Below the pieces are notes generated by a model. It saw only the letters and a program-made list of their open reading frames with translations. It did no database searches and was not told where the DNA came from. Made by a program: the position numbers and the translations under genes. This document shows positions 1-9,348 of a stretch of 64,000 nt of DNA, in pieces; the first letter of the stretch is position 1, and each line of letters opens with the position of its first letter. The DNA comes from Adenophora triphylla var. japonica (taxonomy: Eukaryota > Streptophyta > Magnoliopsida > Asterales > Campanulaceae), in assembly GCA_022495995.1 (NCBI GenBank), contig JAFEMH010003610.1, forward strand, positions 62,001 to 126,000, given 5' to 3'.

Positions 1-2
1 AC

Positions 3-269
3 TCTGAATATTCACACCCCATTGTGCACCCCATTGCTGAGCGGTCTCACGCTGTCAGGAGGACAACTGAAGTTGTTGCCCCTAATCCGTGGGATATGCT
101 TATGAATGTCCGGAACGTCATTATGCCTATTGCTGAGAGATGGACAAATGGAGACCGCTCATTTAGTTTAGAGGAGGCTATGGACGTCATGTTTAGAGCA
201 TTGGCAGAAACTCAAACTCAAATCCCAACGCGGACATCAACTTCTCAGGGTGGTAGAAGACGACAATAG
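3..269 (+). CDS. C-terminal end of an unrecognised ORF running in from the left edge
   Basis: The frame is open from the window edge (first full codon at base 3) to a TAG at 267-269, giving 89 residues. It ends in a Gln/Thr/Ser-rich tail and a basic Gly-Arg-Arg-Arg-Gln terminus. The readable part has an amphipathic stretch (PIAERW, then FSLEEAMDVMFRAL) but no domain I recognise. The sequence after the stop is simple repeat and transposon-like palindrome array, so this may be the tail of a transposon-encoded protein rather than a cellular gene. Without the upstream sequence neither start nor function can be given. Confidence 0.35.
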   Translation, partial: SEYSHPIVHPIAERSHAVRRTTEVVAPNPWDMLMNVRNVIMPIAERWTNGDRSFSLEEAMDVMFRALAETQTQIPTRTSTSQGGRRRQ

Positions 270-285
270 ATTTGTAGTATTGGTT

Positions 286-520
286 TTTTTTTTGAACAAT
301 TATTTTTGGTATTGTATTTGAACAATTATTTTTGGTATTGTATTTGAACAATTATTTTTGGTAATTGCATGTATGAACAATTATTTTTGGAGTAATTGGT
401 TTATGGAGTAATTGTTCATAGCCTCCTCTATTATTTTTGGTATTGTATGAACAATTATTTTTTGGAGTAATTATTTTTGGTATTGTATGAACAATTATTG
501 GTTTATGGAGTGATTGGTTG
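286..520. repeat. AT-rich minisatellite, about 25-bp unit
   Basis: Degenerate tandem copies of a unit built on TGAACAATTATTTTTGGTA, about seven of them, with occasional insertion of GGAGTAATTGGTTTATGG. It directly follows the stop of the preceding ORF. Position 420-435 repeats a piece of the ORF (atagcctcctcta is the reverse complement of sequence near 170-182), suggesting local slippage or template switching. Confidence 0.7.
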
Positions 521-643
521 GTGTATGGATTTATGGTTTGTATATATATGTTTGTATGGTTGATGGTTGCAGCATAGACGAGTCAGGAACGTGCCCTGGT
601 TAGTGCAGAATACAGCAAGTACATGTCGAAAAACTGGAAAAAT

Positions 644-951
644 TTCGACCAGTACTGATCGAACCAGTCAAGAAGTTCGGTCAGTACTGACCGAAAACCA
701 TGGATCTGTTCGGCCACTACTGACCGAGACCTAGAATAAGCGTGTTTTTTTTTAACCGTTCACGAAAAAACATTGCTACGTGTTCTAAGCATTGGCTGAA
801 ATTTTTAATTATTTTTTTGCCATGGTTACAAAGGTTCGGCGATCTTGGCCGAATTTTCTTTAGTTTTTCGGCCACCCCCGGCCGAACCTGCTCAAATTTT
901 CGGTCAGTACTGGCCGAATTATTCCCAAAATTTCGGCCACACCTGGCCGAA
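644..951. repeat. Palindrome array with 32-bp period, left blocks
   Basis: Seven copies of a 20-bp near-palindrome of the form TTCGGCCAGTACTGGCCGAA start at about 644, 676, 709, 835, 867, 899 and 932. Within a block the spacing is 32-33 bp, so each unit is a 20-bp palindrome plus about 12 bp of variable spacer. The outer arms (TTCGG and CCGAA) are the conserved part; the centre varies (AGTACT, CACCCCCG, CACACCTG). The same array resumes at 1698, on the far side of the FAR1-like ORF. Confidence 0.8.
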
Positions 952-1325
952 CCATGGCATGATGATTTGTTCGTGGGTTTTGTTGTTTGGTTGATGTAGA
1001 ATGGAATTTAGGATGTTATCTTTGTTGGTCTTTACAATTTTTGGGTTGTGTTGATTTAATTTAATTTAAAGTTAGTTAAATTTAGTTAATTTAATTTAGT
1101 TATTTTAATTTAAAGTTAGTTAAATTTAGTTAATAAAAAATGAAATGTAATAATAAATGAAAATTATTTAAAGATATGTAACACCACAAATCATAATATT
1201 TAACATAAATAAAACTATTTAATATCAATTACATAAGTTGATGTTTCGGGTACTTGTATTAATCGATCTTGATAAAAATCTAGCCATCCGGTTGCACATT
1301 CAGCTCGACAGTCATACCATTTGTA

Positions 1326-1652
1326 TTAATCGCTCTCTCTATTTATTTTTTTTCCCAATTCCAATATTTCAAGGTTGGCAGTTCCTTGAGAGGACAGAGA
1401 GATTGGTTTTCCTTTGTATTTCCCCCAGCGATCACAAACAAGCGTCATTCGAGAAGCGGAATTACGGCTCCCGTTATCCGACCGACCGACTACGATGACA
1501 AACCCATGCTCTTCCCCCCTTTTACTCACACATTCAAACATTATTTTTCGGTCTCGAAAAAACAAGGGCATTGTGAATTCTGGGGTGTAGTCTCGCAAAA
1601 CGCTTTCAAAATCAACCGAGACATAGTTGTTGTCACCCAGGAAATACTGCAA
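1326..1652 (-). pseudogene. FAR1/MULE-type DNA-binding N-terminal fragment
   Basis: A minus-strand ORF of 108 codons contains the signature GFVIVVGRSDNGSRN followed by LVCDRWGKYKG. This arrangement (hydrophobic strand, IVxRSDNG, spacer, L-x-C-[DE]-R-x-G-K-Y) is the N-terminal FAR1-like zinc-binding region of plant Mutator-like transposases and FAR1-related proteins. The family normally continues into a second Cys/His part and a DDE transposase; neither is readable here, as the frame stops at 1326 after KKINRESD. It is flanked on both sides by the 32-bp palindrome array, so I infer the remains of a Mutator-family element. It could instead be a first exon whose next exon I cannot find. Confidence 0.55.
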
Positions 1653-1697
1653 TAATTAAATAAAACAACAAGGGAGGTGTAAGCAGAAAAACAAAGG

Positions 1698-1911
1698 TTC
1701 GGCCAGTGGTGGCCGAATTTTCTTCGACGGTTCGGCTGGGTGTGGCCGAATAATTTCAAATTTTCGGCCAGTACTGAACGAAAAATTTCAAATTTTCGGC
1801 CAGTACTAACCGAAAAATAGCCCAGAATCGGCAAGGGTGTGGCCGAACCATAGCTAAATTTCGGCCGGGGGTGGCCGAACCTGAACAGAAATTCGGTCAC
1901 TACTGGCCGAA
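1698..1911. repeat. Palindrome array with 32-bp period, right block
   Basis: Seven further TTCGG...CCGAA near-palindromes start at about 1698, 1731, 1763, 1795, 1827, 1860 and 1892, a strict 32-33 bp spacing. Several have the AGTACT centre seen in the left blocks. The spacers are A/T-rich (for example AAAAATTTCAAATT), so helical phasing is about three turns. Confidence 0.8.
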
Positions 1912-2146
1912 TTGGAGCTACGAAACAGAAAATACATTTTTAACAAATTTAAATGGTTAGAAAACTTACATTATCATTCGATGGTAGAGCTAGAGCATCC
2001 ATGATGAGCCTGCTGAATCTCTTGTCTTGAAACAAATGTGTATGAATTTTTTTTTGATTTTTTTTTTTCGAGAGGAAGAGGAAGGAAAGGGAGGAGGTAA
2101 TTTTTTTTGGAGTAAAAAAATAAAAAAGAAGTGATTAAGTAAAAAT

Positions 2147-2287
2147 GTGGTGAAAATTGATGAGGGAGGAAGGGGAAAGGTGGTGAAAATTGATGAGGGA
2201 GGGAGGGGAAAGTGGTGAAAATTGATGAGGGAGGGAGGGGAAAGAGGTGAAAATTGATGAGGGAGGGAGGGGAAGGTGGTGAAAATT
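2147..2287. repeat. 33-bp G-rich minisatellite, four copies
   Basis: Four head-to-tail copies of a unit reading GTGGTGAAAATTGATGAGGG then AGGGAGGGGAAA, 30-34 bp each, with small length changes in the A and G runs. A related pair of sequences (ACGGGTTTACCCAACAATTT and its near copy) follows at about 2290 and 2401. The G-rich strand has clustered GGG runs. Confidence 0.8.
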
Positions 2288-2719
2288 ATATACGGGTTTA
2301 CCCAACAATTTTACGGATTTATTTAACATTAGTGAATGAGGGGATAGATTTAGGGATATTTTTGTCATTTCACTCGATGACATTTTTGAAAAATTCAACT
2401 TACGGGTTTACTCAACAATTTTACGGGTTTATATAACAATTCTCTCCAAACCAAAGGGAGTTAGCAACTCCAATCCAATAGGTAACACTTGAGGTACTAA
2501 AATTAGATAAAGAGTTAATCAAGGCATCAAATTTGATACATTGACTAACTCTTTTCAAAATTAATTTTTTCCATATTTTAAATTTTATTTCACATTTAAA
2601 ATATTTTATTTAATTGAAAATACATTTTAATAATTAAAATAAATAATTTTAAATATTTATAAAAAAAACTCTTTTTTTAAAAAAAAAATATTTAATTTCA
2701 ATTATCATCTTATCATATA

Positions 2720-3016
2720 CTCCCTCCGTCCCAGGAAATGATTCACCATTTTTGGTTCGACACGCAAATTAAGAAAATAGGTGGGAAGGAAAAATGTTGT
2801 GAGTAATTTGAAAATATGAGAGAGAATTAGTGGAGAAAATAGTAAATTTAAAAAGTATTGTGAGTGTAATAGTGAATTAGGAGAGAGAATGAGTGGAGGA
2901 AATAGTGAGTGGGTATAATAGAATATTAATAAAACTTTTCCATTTTAGGAAAGGTGAAGCTTCAAACGGGATGCCATTTTGGGTAAAAGGTGAAGCATTT
3001 TCTGGGACGGAGGGAG
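2720..3016. mobile_element. Stowaway-type MITE (297 bp)
   Basis: Terminal inverted repeats CTCCCTCCGTCCC and GGGACGGAGGGAG flanked by TA on both sides (2718-2719 and 3017-3018), the hallmark of Tc1/mariner-derived Stowaway MITEs. The inner arms pair as AATGATTCACCATTTT against a degenerate complement. The body carries the doubled module GGAGAGAGAATGAGTGGA seen in most Stowaways of this window. It is nearly the same as the copy at 10372-10670. Confidence 0.9.
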
Positions 3017-3315
3017 TATAATATAGGTAACAAATGAAAATATGACACATGTGAAAATATATTTTTTTAAAATTAAATAATTATTTTTTAAAAAAGAAAG
3101 AGATTTTTTTAAAAATATTTAAAATTATTTATTTTAATTATTAAAATATCTTTTCAATTAAATAAAATATTTTAAATGTGAAAAAAAATTTAAAATATGG
3201 AAAAAAAAATCAATTTTAATACATTTGCTAACTCCTTCCATTGAAGATGGAAATATAGTACCCTATAAATAGTGCTTGAAAGGTACCAAAATTTGATTTT
3301 GGTACCTTTCACTAA

Positions 3316-4619
<1,304 letters not shown>

Positions 4620-5405
4620 CAACTCCTCTCATTGGAGTTGCCCTTCTTTCTTACAGACGTAAAAAAAATGAATTTATAGGAATGGTAACATTCACTCCGT
4701 GAATGCGTTTTACATAGTTTTTGGAATTAAAATATTATAGCAAAATTATTTTTATTTACAAATATAATACTATTTGTTTGGGACTGATTAAAAATAAAAA
4801 TATGATATTTATTTTGAAATGTAAGGTAATAAATATTTAGATTATTGGAGTATATGATAAACATAATCAATACTCCCTCTGTCCCAGCCACGTGATTGAA
4901 AACCAAAAAAATTGGGCTCAATAATTAAAGAAAAGTAGGAGAAAGAATTAGTAGGAAAAGGTGTTTATGATTATGAAAAATAAAATAGGAGAGAGAATGA
5001 ACTAGAGAAATAATAAATTGATTGGTGTTGTGAATATAAAAATAAATTAGGAGAGAGAATAAGTAAGAGGAATAGTGTAAAAATTTTACCACTTTGGACA
5101 GTCTTCACTCACACATAGAGCCGTCAAGTTGGGACGGTCCCGTCGGGACGTCCCGTCCCGCCATACAAATGGGATGGGATGGGACGGAATATTTTAGTCC
5201 CGTCCCGTTTTCGTCCCGTCCCGTCCCGTGTCGTCCCGTTCCCGTCGCGGGACAACTTATTTTTATTCCGTCCCGTTCCGTTTTCCCGTATTGACCCGTA
5301 CAAGTATTATATGTTTATCACCACTACTACTAGTCTACTACTACACACTTAAAATAAAGGTTAGTGCGTAAAATTTGACTTAGGTAAACACTTATGTTTA
5401 CATTT

Positions 5406-5558
5406 TCACTTGATGAAATTTGCAAAATCTATGAACTGATGGAGCGGTTGCTTAAAGTTTATGTTTATAGTGAAGGAGAAAAGTCGATATTTCATCAACC
5501 TGGAATGAGAGGAATATATGCTTCTGAAGGATGGTTCATGAAACTAAATAATGTTTAG
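5406..5558 (+). pseudogene. Captured fragment of an exostosin-family (GT47) glycosyltransferase
   Basis: In the frame starting at 5406 the sequence reads SLDEICKIYELMERLLKVYV, continues with a Tyr-Ser-Glu-Gly segment, and contains IFHQPGMRGIYASEGWFMKL before a TAG at 5556-5558. The order YELME-x-LKVYVY, then IFH-x-P, then GIYASEGWFMK is the conserved start of the exostosin domain of plant GT47 proteins (Golgi type II membrane enzymes of cell wall polysaccharide synthesis). Only about 50 residues are present out of several hundred. There is no signal anchor, and the fragment lies inside a transposon, so it is a captured piece and not a gene. Confidence 0.8.
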
Positions 5559-5595
5559 CCATTGCATAACTGCTGCAACTTCCTTTTGCTTGCAG

Positions 5596-5694
5596 AAGTA
5601 TGAAAGTTATCCATCGGAATCATTGGTTGACTTTGCATCTGATGCCTTTGGATCTCCAATATTAGCAGTCAGCAGCTTGGCAGTTCATACCAAG
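5596..5694 (+). pseudogene. Exon-like 33-codon segment inside the Pack-MULE
   Basis: A 99-bp open segment lies between a good acceptor (TTTTGCTTGCAG) and a donor (ACCAAG then GTTTGC), phase 0 on both sides. It encodes a peptide beginning KYESYPSESLVDFASDAFGS. I do not recognise the family, and it does not look like the next part of the GT47 domain. It may be an exon from a second captured gene. Confidence 0.4.
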
Positions 5695-6118
5695 GTTTGC
5701 TCCATCTCCAAGCTATGTTGTTATATAATGCCCAAGAATGAATTCCTTTCTTTTTCTTTTTCATTTTCTATCTTCTCTTTAGATTGATCTTTAATTTGCA
5801 TACATGGCCATGTTAGGATTTAATAAAAATGTTTACATTTGGCCGTGGCCTTGGCGCCTAGTCAACGCTTATCTCTCCTGGTCAACGGGTCTCGCATGGG
5901 TCCCGCGGGATCTCGCGTCCCGCAAATGGGACGGGATGGGACAGAGTATTTTAGTCCCGTCCCGTTTTGTCCCGTCCCGTCTCGTCCCGTTCCCGTTGTG
6001 GGACAACATAATTTCGTCTCGTCCCGTTCCGTATTCCCGTATTGACGGCTCTACTCACACATGGGACAAACGAAAAAAATTGAAATAGTTTTCACTCACG
6101 TGTAACCGATAGAGTATA

Positions 6119-6386
6119 CTCCCTCCGTCCCAATATTTAGTTTACCATTTTGGTCTCGACACGTAAATTAAGGGTGAAAAAAATATTGTGAGTGTAATAG
6201 TAAAATAGGAGAGAGAATGGGTGGAGGAAATAGTAAATTTGAAAAGTGTTGTGAGTGTAATAGTGAAATAGGAGAGAGAATGAGTGGAAAAAATAGTAAA
6301 GATTTTTTGCCAAAAAAGAAAAGGTGAAACTTTAAATGGGACACCCAAAATGGCAAAAGGTAAAGTTATTAATGGAACGAAGGGAG
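6119..6386. mobile_element. Stowaway-type MITE (268 bp)
   Basis: Ends CTCCCTCCGTCCC and GGAACGAAGGGAG, TA on both sides (6117-6118, 6387-6388). Its left TA directly follows the right TA of the preceding Stowaway, so the two are back to back in a TATA. The interior holds two copies of the GGAGAGAGAATG-GTGGA module. Confidence 0.9.
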
Positions 6387-6414
6387 TATAGTATACTATA
6401 ACTATTAGCAACTA

Positions 6415-6868
6415 TTTCCTCCATCTCACTCGCGTGAATGTGGTTCAAAAATTTGGACACTAATAACAAAGAAATCTATATATAAATATATAAATGGCAG
6501 TGGTGTGTTAACAGTTGAATGAACAGTGTCATATGCCAAATTTCTCATTTTGCCCTCACTAAGTTGTTCATTTTCCATTTTGCCCTTTTAAAAAAAATTA
6601 ATTAAAAAAAAAAAAAACATGTCCTCGAACACGAACTTTTACTAGTAGTAATATAATAGGAGGAAAAAATGAGTAGAGGGTGTTATGAATATAAAAAGTA
6701 AAATAAGAGAATATGAGAGGGAAATAGTAAGTGAATTGTTATATTGAATATAACAAGTGCGTCTCATTGAATATAAAATTATAAAAATTTTGTCATTTTG
6801 AATAGTCTACCCACTTATATAAAATAGAAAAAATGAAATAAGTCTACATTCACGTGGGATAAAGGGAG
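6415..6868. mobile_element. Stowaway-type MITE split by a mini-Helitron
   Basis: Ends TTTCCTCCATCTCAC and a CCCACGTGAATG-pairing right arm ending in ATAAAGGGAG, with TA at 6413-6414 and 6869-6870. The inner arms pair through CGCGTGAATGTGG and CTACATTCACGTG. Positions 6475-6646 are a separate mini-Helitron; the Stowaway itself is about 280 bp. Confidence 0.7.
6475..6646 (+). mobile_element. Mini-Helitron, copy 1 (172 bp)
   Basis: Starts TCTATATATAAA after an A and ends TTTTACTAGT, matching the Helitron rule of 5' TC and 3' CTRRT with no target duplication. A short self-complementary stretch (CTCGAACACGAA) precedes the 3' end. The body has TTTTGCCC twice (ATTTCTCATTTTGCCCTCA, then TTCCATTTTGCCCTTTT), also found in the copies at 13982 and 27384 on the other strand. 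No coding capacity. Confidence 0.7.
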
Positions 6869-7194
6869 TATAAGGTATATCACTCACATAAATGTATAAA
6901 CTTATGTAACTGTACTTTATTTTATGATTTTCCATTTTAGTTTTTTTTTAATGAAATTTTTAATTTTAGTTAATGTGTCGTTAAAAATAACTAGTCCAAC
7001 ACTCGTGCGTTAAACGCACGGCTAAAAACTTTGACAAATAATATGAACTAAACTATAAGATTTATTAAAACTATAAAGGTTAATTTAGGAAATTGTTTTT
7101 TTAGAATAAAGTTTATTCAACAAAAATATATATTGACATTAATAATAAAAAATACAAATTTTTAAAAATTTACATGTACACAATAAGTATGATT

Positions 7195-7366
7195 CTATTC
7201 ATCCTCGTCGTCGCATATTAAAATCATCAACCGACCACGGTTGGTTATCCTATACAATGCAATATATAATTGATCACAACTGAAAATAGATTTTGTTTAG
7301 ATACAAACAATATTATTGAGCGATTGACCATTACCTTTGTTGATTGTCATTGCGTATGATATAATC
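7195..7366 (-). pseudogene. C-terminal remnant of a Helitron RepHel helicase
   Basis: Minus-strand sequence upstream of 7335 reads SYAMTINKG, the conserved S/A-x-T-[IV]-N-K-[SG] helicase motif near the C-terminus of Helitron PIF1-type helicases. A GT-AG intron (7280-7334: GTAATGG to TTTTCAG) separates it from DQLYIALYRITNRGRLMILI and an acidic Asp-Asp-Glu-Asp-Glu tail ending at TAG (7195-7197). The latter matches the family's GQLYVALSR motif. Only these roughly 40 residues are readable; the rest of the helicase and the Rep domain are gone. Confidence 0.75.
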
Positions 7367-7654
7367 AACTGAAACTGTTATTAAGTAGTACAACTCTCTT
7401 TTCAAAAAAGAAAAAAAAAACTACCAACAATTAAGCCCAATATCCTACCTTTTTAGGCCTACAAACATACATTAATATATTTATTTCATAATGCTCCATC
7501 CATTTCCAAAATCAATGTCCACTTACTATAAAATTTTGTCTTAAATATTCACTTTTTATACAAAAAGTATTGTAGTTTTTGTACAAAAAAAAAAATAATA
7601 TAGTTGTATTTCTTCAAGTCGAAATAAACTACGATACTTGAAAATTAAACTATA

Positions 7655-7918
7655 CTCCCTCCGTTCCGGTCGACTTAGGACTTTTTGCCATTTTGGGCGT
7701 CCCACCCGACTTAGGACGGCCCAAAATGAAAACCTTAAATCACTATTCTCTCCACTCATTCTCTCTCCTACATTATTTTAATACTCACAACACCATTATA
7801 ATTTACTATTCCCTCCACTCATTCTCTCTCCTATTTTTAAATTACACTCACAACATTTACCTTTTCCTTAATCCCCGTGCCATTTCAAAAAATCCTAAGT
7901 CGGCCGGGACGGAGGGAG
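7655..7918. mobile_element. Stowaway-type MITE (264 bp) inside the Helitron
   Basis: Ends CTCCCTCCGTTCC and GGGACGGAGGGAG, TA at 7653-7654 and 7919-7920. The inner arms pair as GGTCGACTTAGGA and TCCTAAGTCGGCC. The module CCACTCATTCTCTCTCCTA occurs twice, in the opposite orientation to the copies at 6119 and 10372. Confidence 0.9.
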
Positions 7919-8323
7919 TACTTTTTTTTTTACTCGTGAAAAGGCAAAAAAAAAAATCACTTGTGCCGGAGAACAATAACTAATACAAAAATATTAGTAT
8001 TATTTAACTAAATGTTGATGAGAGCAAGTAAATTAATTTTTTAATAATAAATTTAATATTTGTGAGATTATAAGAAGTATTTAAGGAAAAAAGGCGAAGT
8101 TATTATTTGAATTGCGACTAAATATTAAAAATTGAAAAAAAAATATAATCACCATATACAAATAAATAAATATTTATTAGTTGTAAGTTTCTTAGAAAAT
8201 AACAAGTTCTAACACAAAAATAAAATATAAAAATGTGTGATTAAAATACAATATAAGAATATGACAAAAAAATAAGAACTTTGTTTATCAACAACTTTTT
8301 CTCTTTCATTTATATAACTGTTT

Positions 8324-8440
8324 TACAGAGAGAGAGAGAGTTTTAGAGAAAGAGAGGGAGAGTGAGGAGTGTGTTAGAAAGATAATGAAAATGGGGAAGG
8401 AGAAGAGAAGAGAAGAGAAGAGAAGAGAGAGAGAGAGAGT
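8324..8440. repeat. GA-rich microsatellite
   Basis: Two (GA)n runs with an AGAGAAGAGAAGAGAAGAG pentamer tract between them, interrupted by GTGAGGAGTGTGTTAG. It lies in the 5' half of the Helitron. Confidence 0.85.
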
Positions 8441-8636
8441 ATTAAATTGCTTCTTATATTGATTAATACATAATTAATGACTTTTCAAGATTGTCAAGGG
8501 TATTTTTAAAAGTATTTATAGGGGTATTTTCGGTAACTGCTATTAGGGATTATGGAGAATATACACAGTCTCAATTTTGTATAGGTGAGAGTTTTGGAGG
8601 AAAAAATGTTTAAGTAATTTCAGCCATTATATAGTA

Positions 8637-8940
8637 ACTAGTCTAACACTTGTGCGTTAAACGCACGGCCATAAAATTTAGACAAATAACAGAAACTAAA
8701 TTAAAAGAGTTACTATTAGTATAAAGGTTAATTTAGAAAAATAGTTTTTAAATAAAAGGTATTAAAAAAAAATATATATAATGATATTGAAACTTTTTCC
8801 ATTCTATTAATTGGTTTATTGTTGAAAGGAGAAATAATAAATAATGAGAATATTGATATTTTAATCATGAAATTGGTATAATAACTATGTTTCTTACAAT
8901 TTGTGAAAAATTTAAAAGTGAAATATTTCAAATCAGAGGG
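8637..8940 (-). mobile_element. 3' end of a second Helitron, in tandem with the first
   Basis: The minus-strand terminus CCGTGCGTTTAACGCACAAG, short spacer, CTAGT at 8641-8637 is nearly identical to the first Helitron's 3' end at 6990. About 150 bp inside it is also alignable (GTATAAAGGTTAATTTAG occurs in both). It abuts the inferred 5' end of the first Helitron. Its own 5' end was not found; an unpaired GAGGGAGTA near 8937 suggests a Stowaway remnant and a break. Confidence 0.6.
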
Positions 8941-9348
8941 AGTATACTATATAATTATTAAATTTTAAAAAATCTTATAAGAACTAATAATAATTTTAAA
9001 TTAATTGTTTTCACCAGACATACTATACATATTGGATTGGGACAAACTAAAGCGAAATGTATACTGCTATATGGAAAGTACATCAAGCTTTCACATACAA
9101 AATATCAAATACTTATATTCGTCTATATTTCATAAATATGTTTACATATAAAGGATCCATTTCTTCGTATCTTGCATTCATAATCCTCTATGACCAACGC
9201 GATGGGTCTATGTTGACACCCATGTCCAAAATCATAGTAGAATTGGTGTTTTTTTTCTTTCATTTTTTTACAAACGTGTCATTTGTATTCGTGCTCTAAT
9301 TAAATGGATTGACGGACATGAAGCATAATGGAGTAGTCGGAGTAATGG
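8941..9348. other. AT-rich intergenic sequence, nothing recognised
   Basis: No plausible gene. An 80-codon plus-strand frame at 9057-9299 has poor composition, no domain and no splice signals that help it. Confidence 0.5.

Larger units (their letters stand above)
5117..6052. mobile_element. Pack-MULE-like element with GGGACG/CGTCCC subterminal arrays
   Basis: Terminal inverted repeats AGAGCCGTCAA and TTGACGGCTCT are flanked by a perfect 10-bp target duplication ACTCACACAT (5107-5116 and 6053-6062). Duplications of 9-10 bp are typical of Mutator-like elements. Both subterminal regions (5140-5285 and 5885-6045) carry dense CGTCCCGTCCC repeats. Both outer sequences read in the same sense over much of their length (TATTTTAGTCCCGTCCCGTT occurs at about 5189 and 5949). 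The 600-bp interior is not repetitive and holds a recognisable piece of a GT47 gene (5406-5558) and a second exon-like segment, the arrangement of a gene-capturing Pack-MULE. Confidence 0.8.
4873..6114. mobile_element. Stowaway MITE split by a Pack-MULE-like element
   Basis: The left end CTCCCTCTGTCCC follows TA at 4871-4872. The body (GGAGAGAGAATGAACTAGAG and so on) runs to 5116, where a Mutator-like element is inserted. The right arm resumes at 6053 and ends at a decayed ACCGATAGAG followed by TA (6115-6116). Both arms share an inner inverted repeat around the CACGTG core (CAGCCACGTGA near 4887, TCACGTGTAA near 6097). Without the insertion the MITE is about 300 bp. Confidence 0.7.
6990..8636 (-). 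mobile_element. Decayed Helitron, 3' end complete
   Basis: Read on the minus strand the element ends with a hairpin (CCGTGCGTTTAACGCACG), a short AT-rich spacer and CTAGT, then T. This is a textbook Helitron 3' terminus. The C-terminal part of a Helitron helicase lies 200 bp inside (7195-7366), in the expected orientation. The 5' end is taken as CTATATAATGGCTG at about 8634-8636, by likeness to the mini-Helitron 5' ends; it lacks a clear TC. A Stowaway (7655-7918) is nested in it. The interior is otherwise AT-rich and decayed. Confidence 0.65.

Noticed and set aside
644..1911. Regular palindrome-plus-spacer array resembling a CRISPR array
   Set aside because: This is plant nuclear DNA, the repeat arms vary between copies, spacers are short (about 12 bp) and AT-rich, and no cas genes exist here. 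It is a transposon-type repeat.
9057..9299. 80-codon ORF at 9057
   Set aside because: AT-driven composition, no homology I recognise, no gene signals around it.
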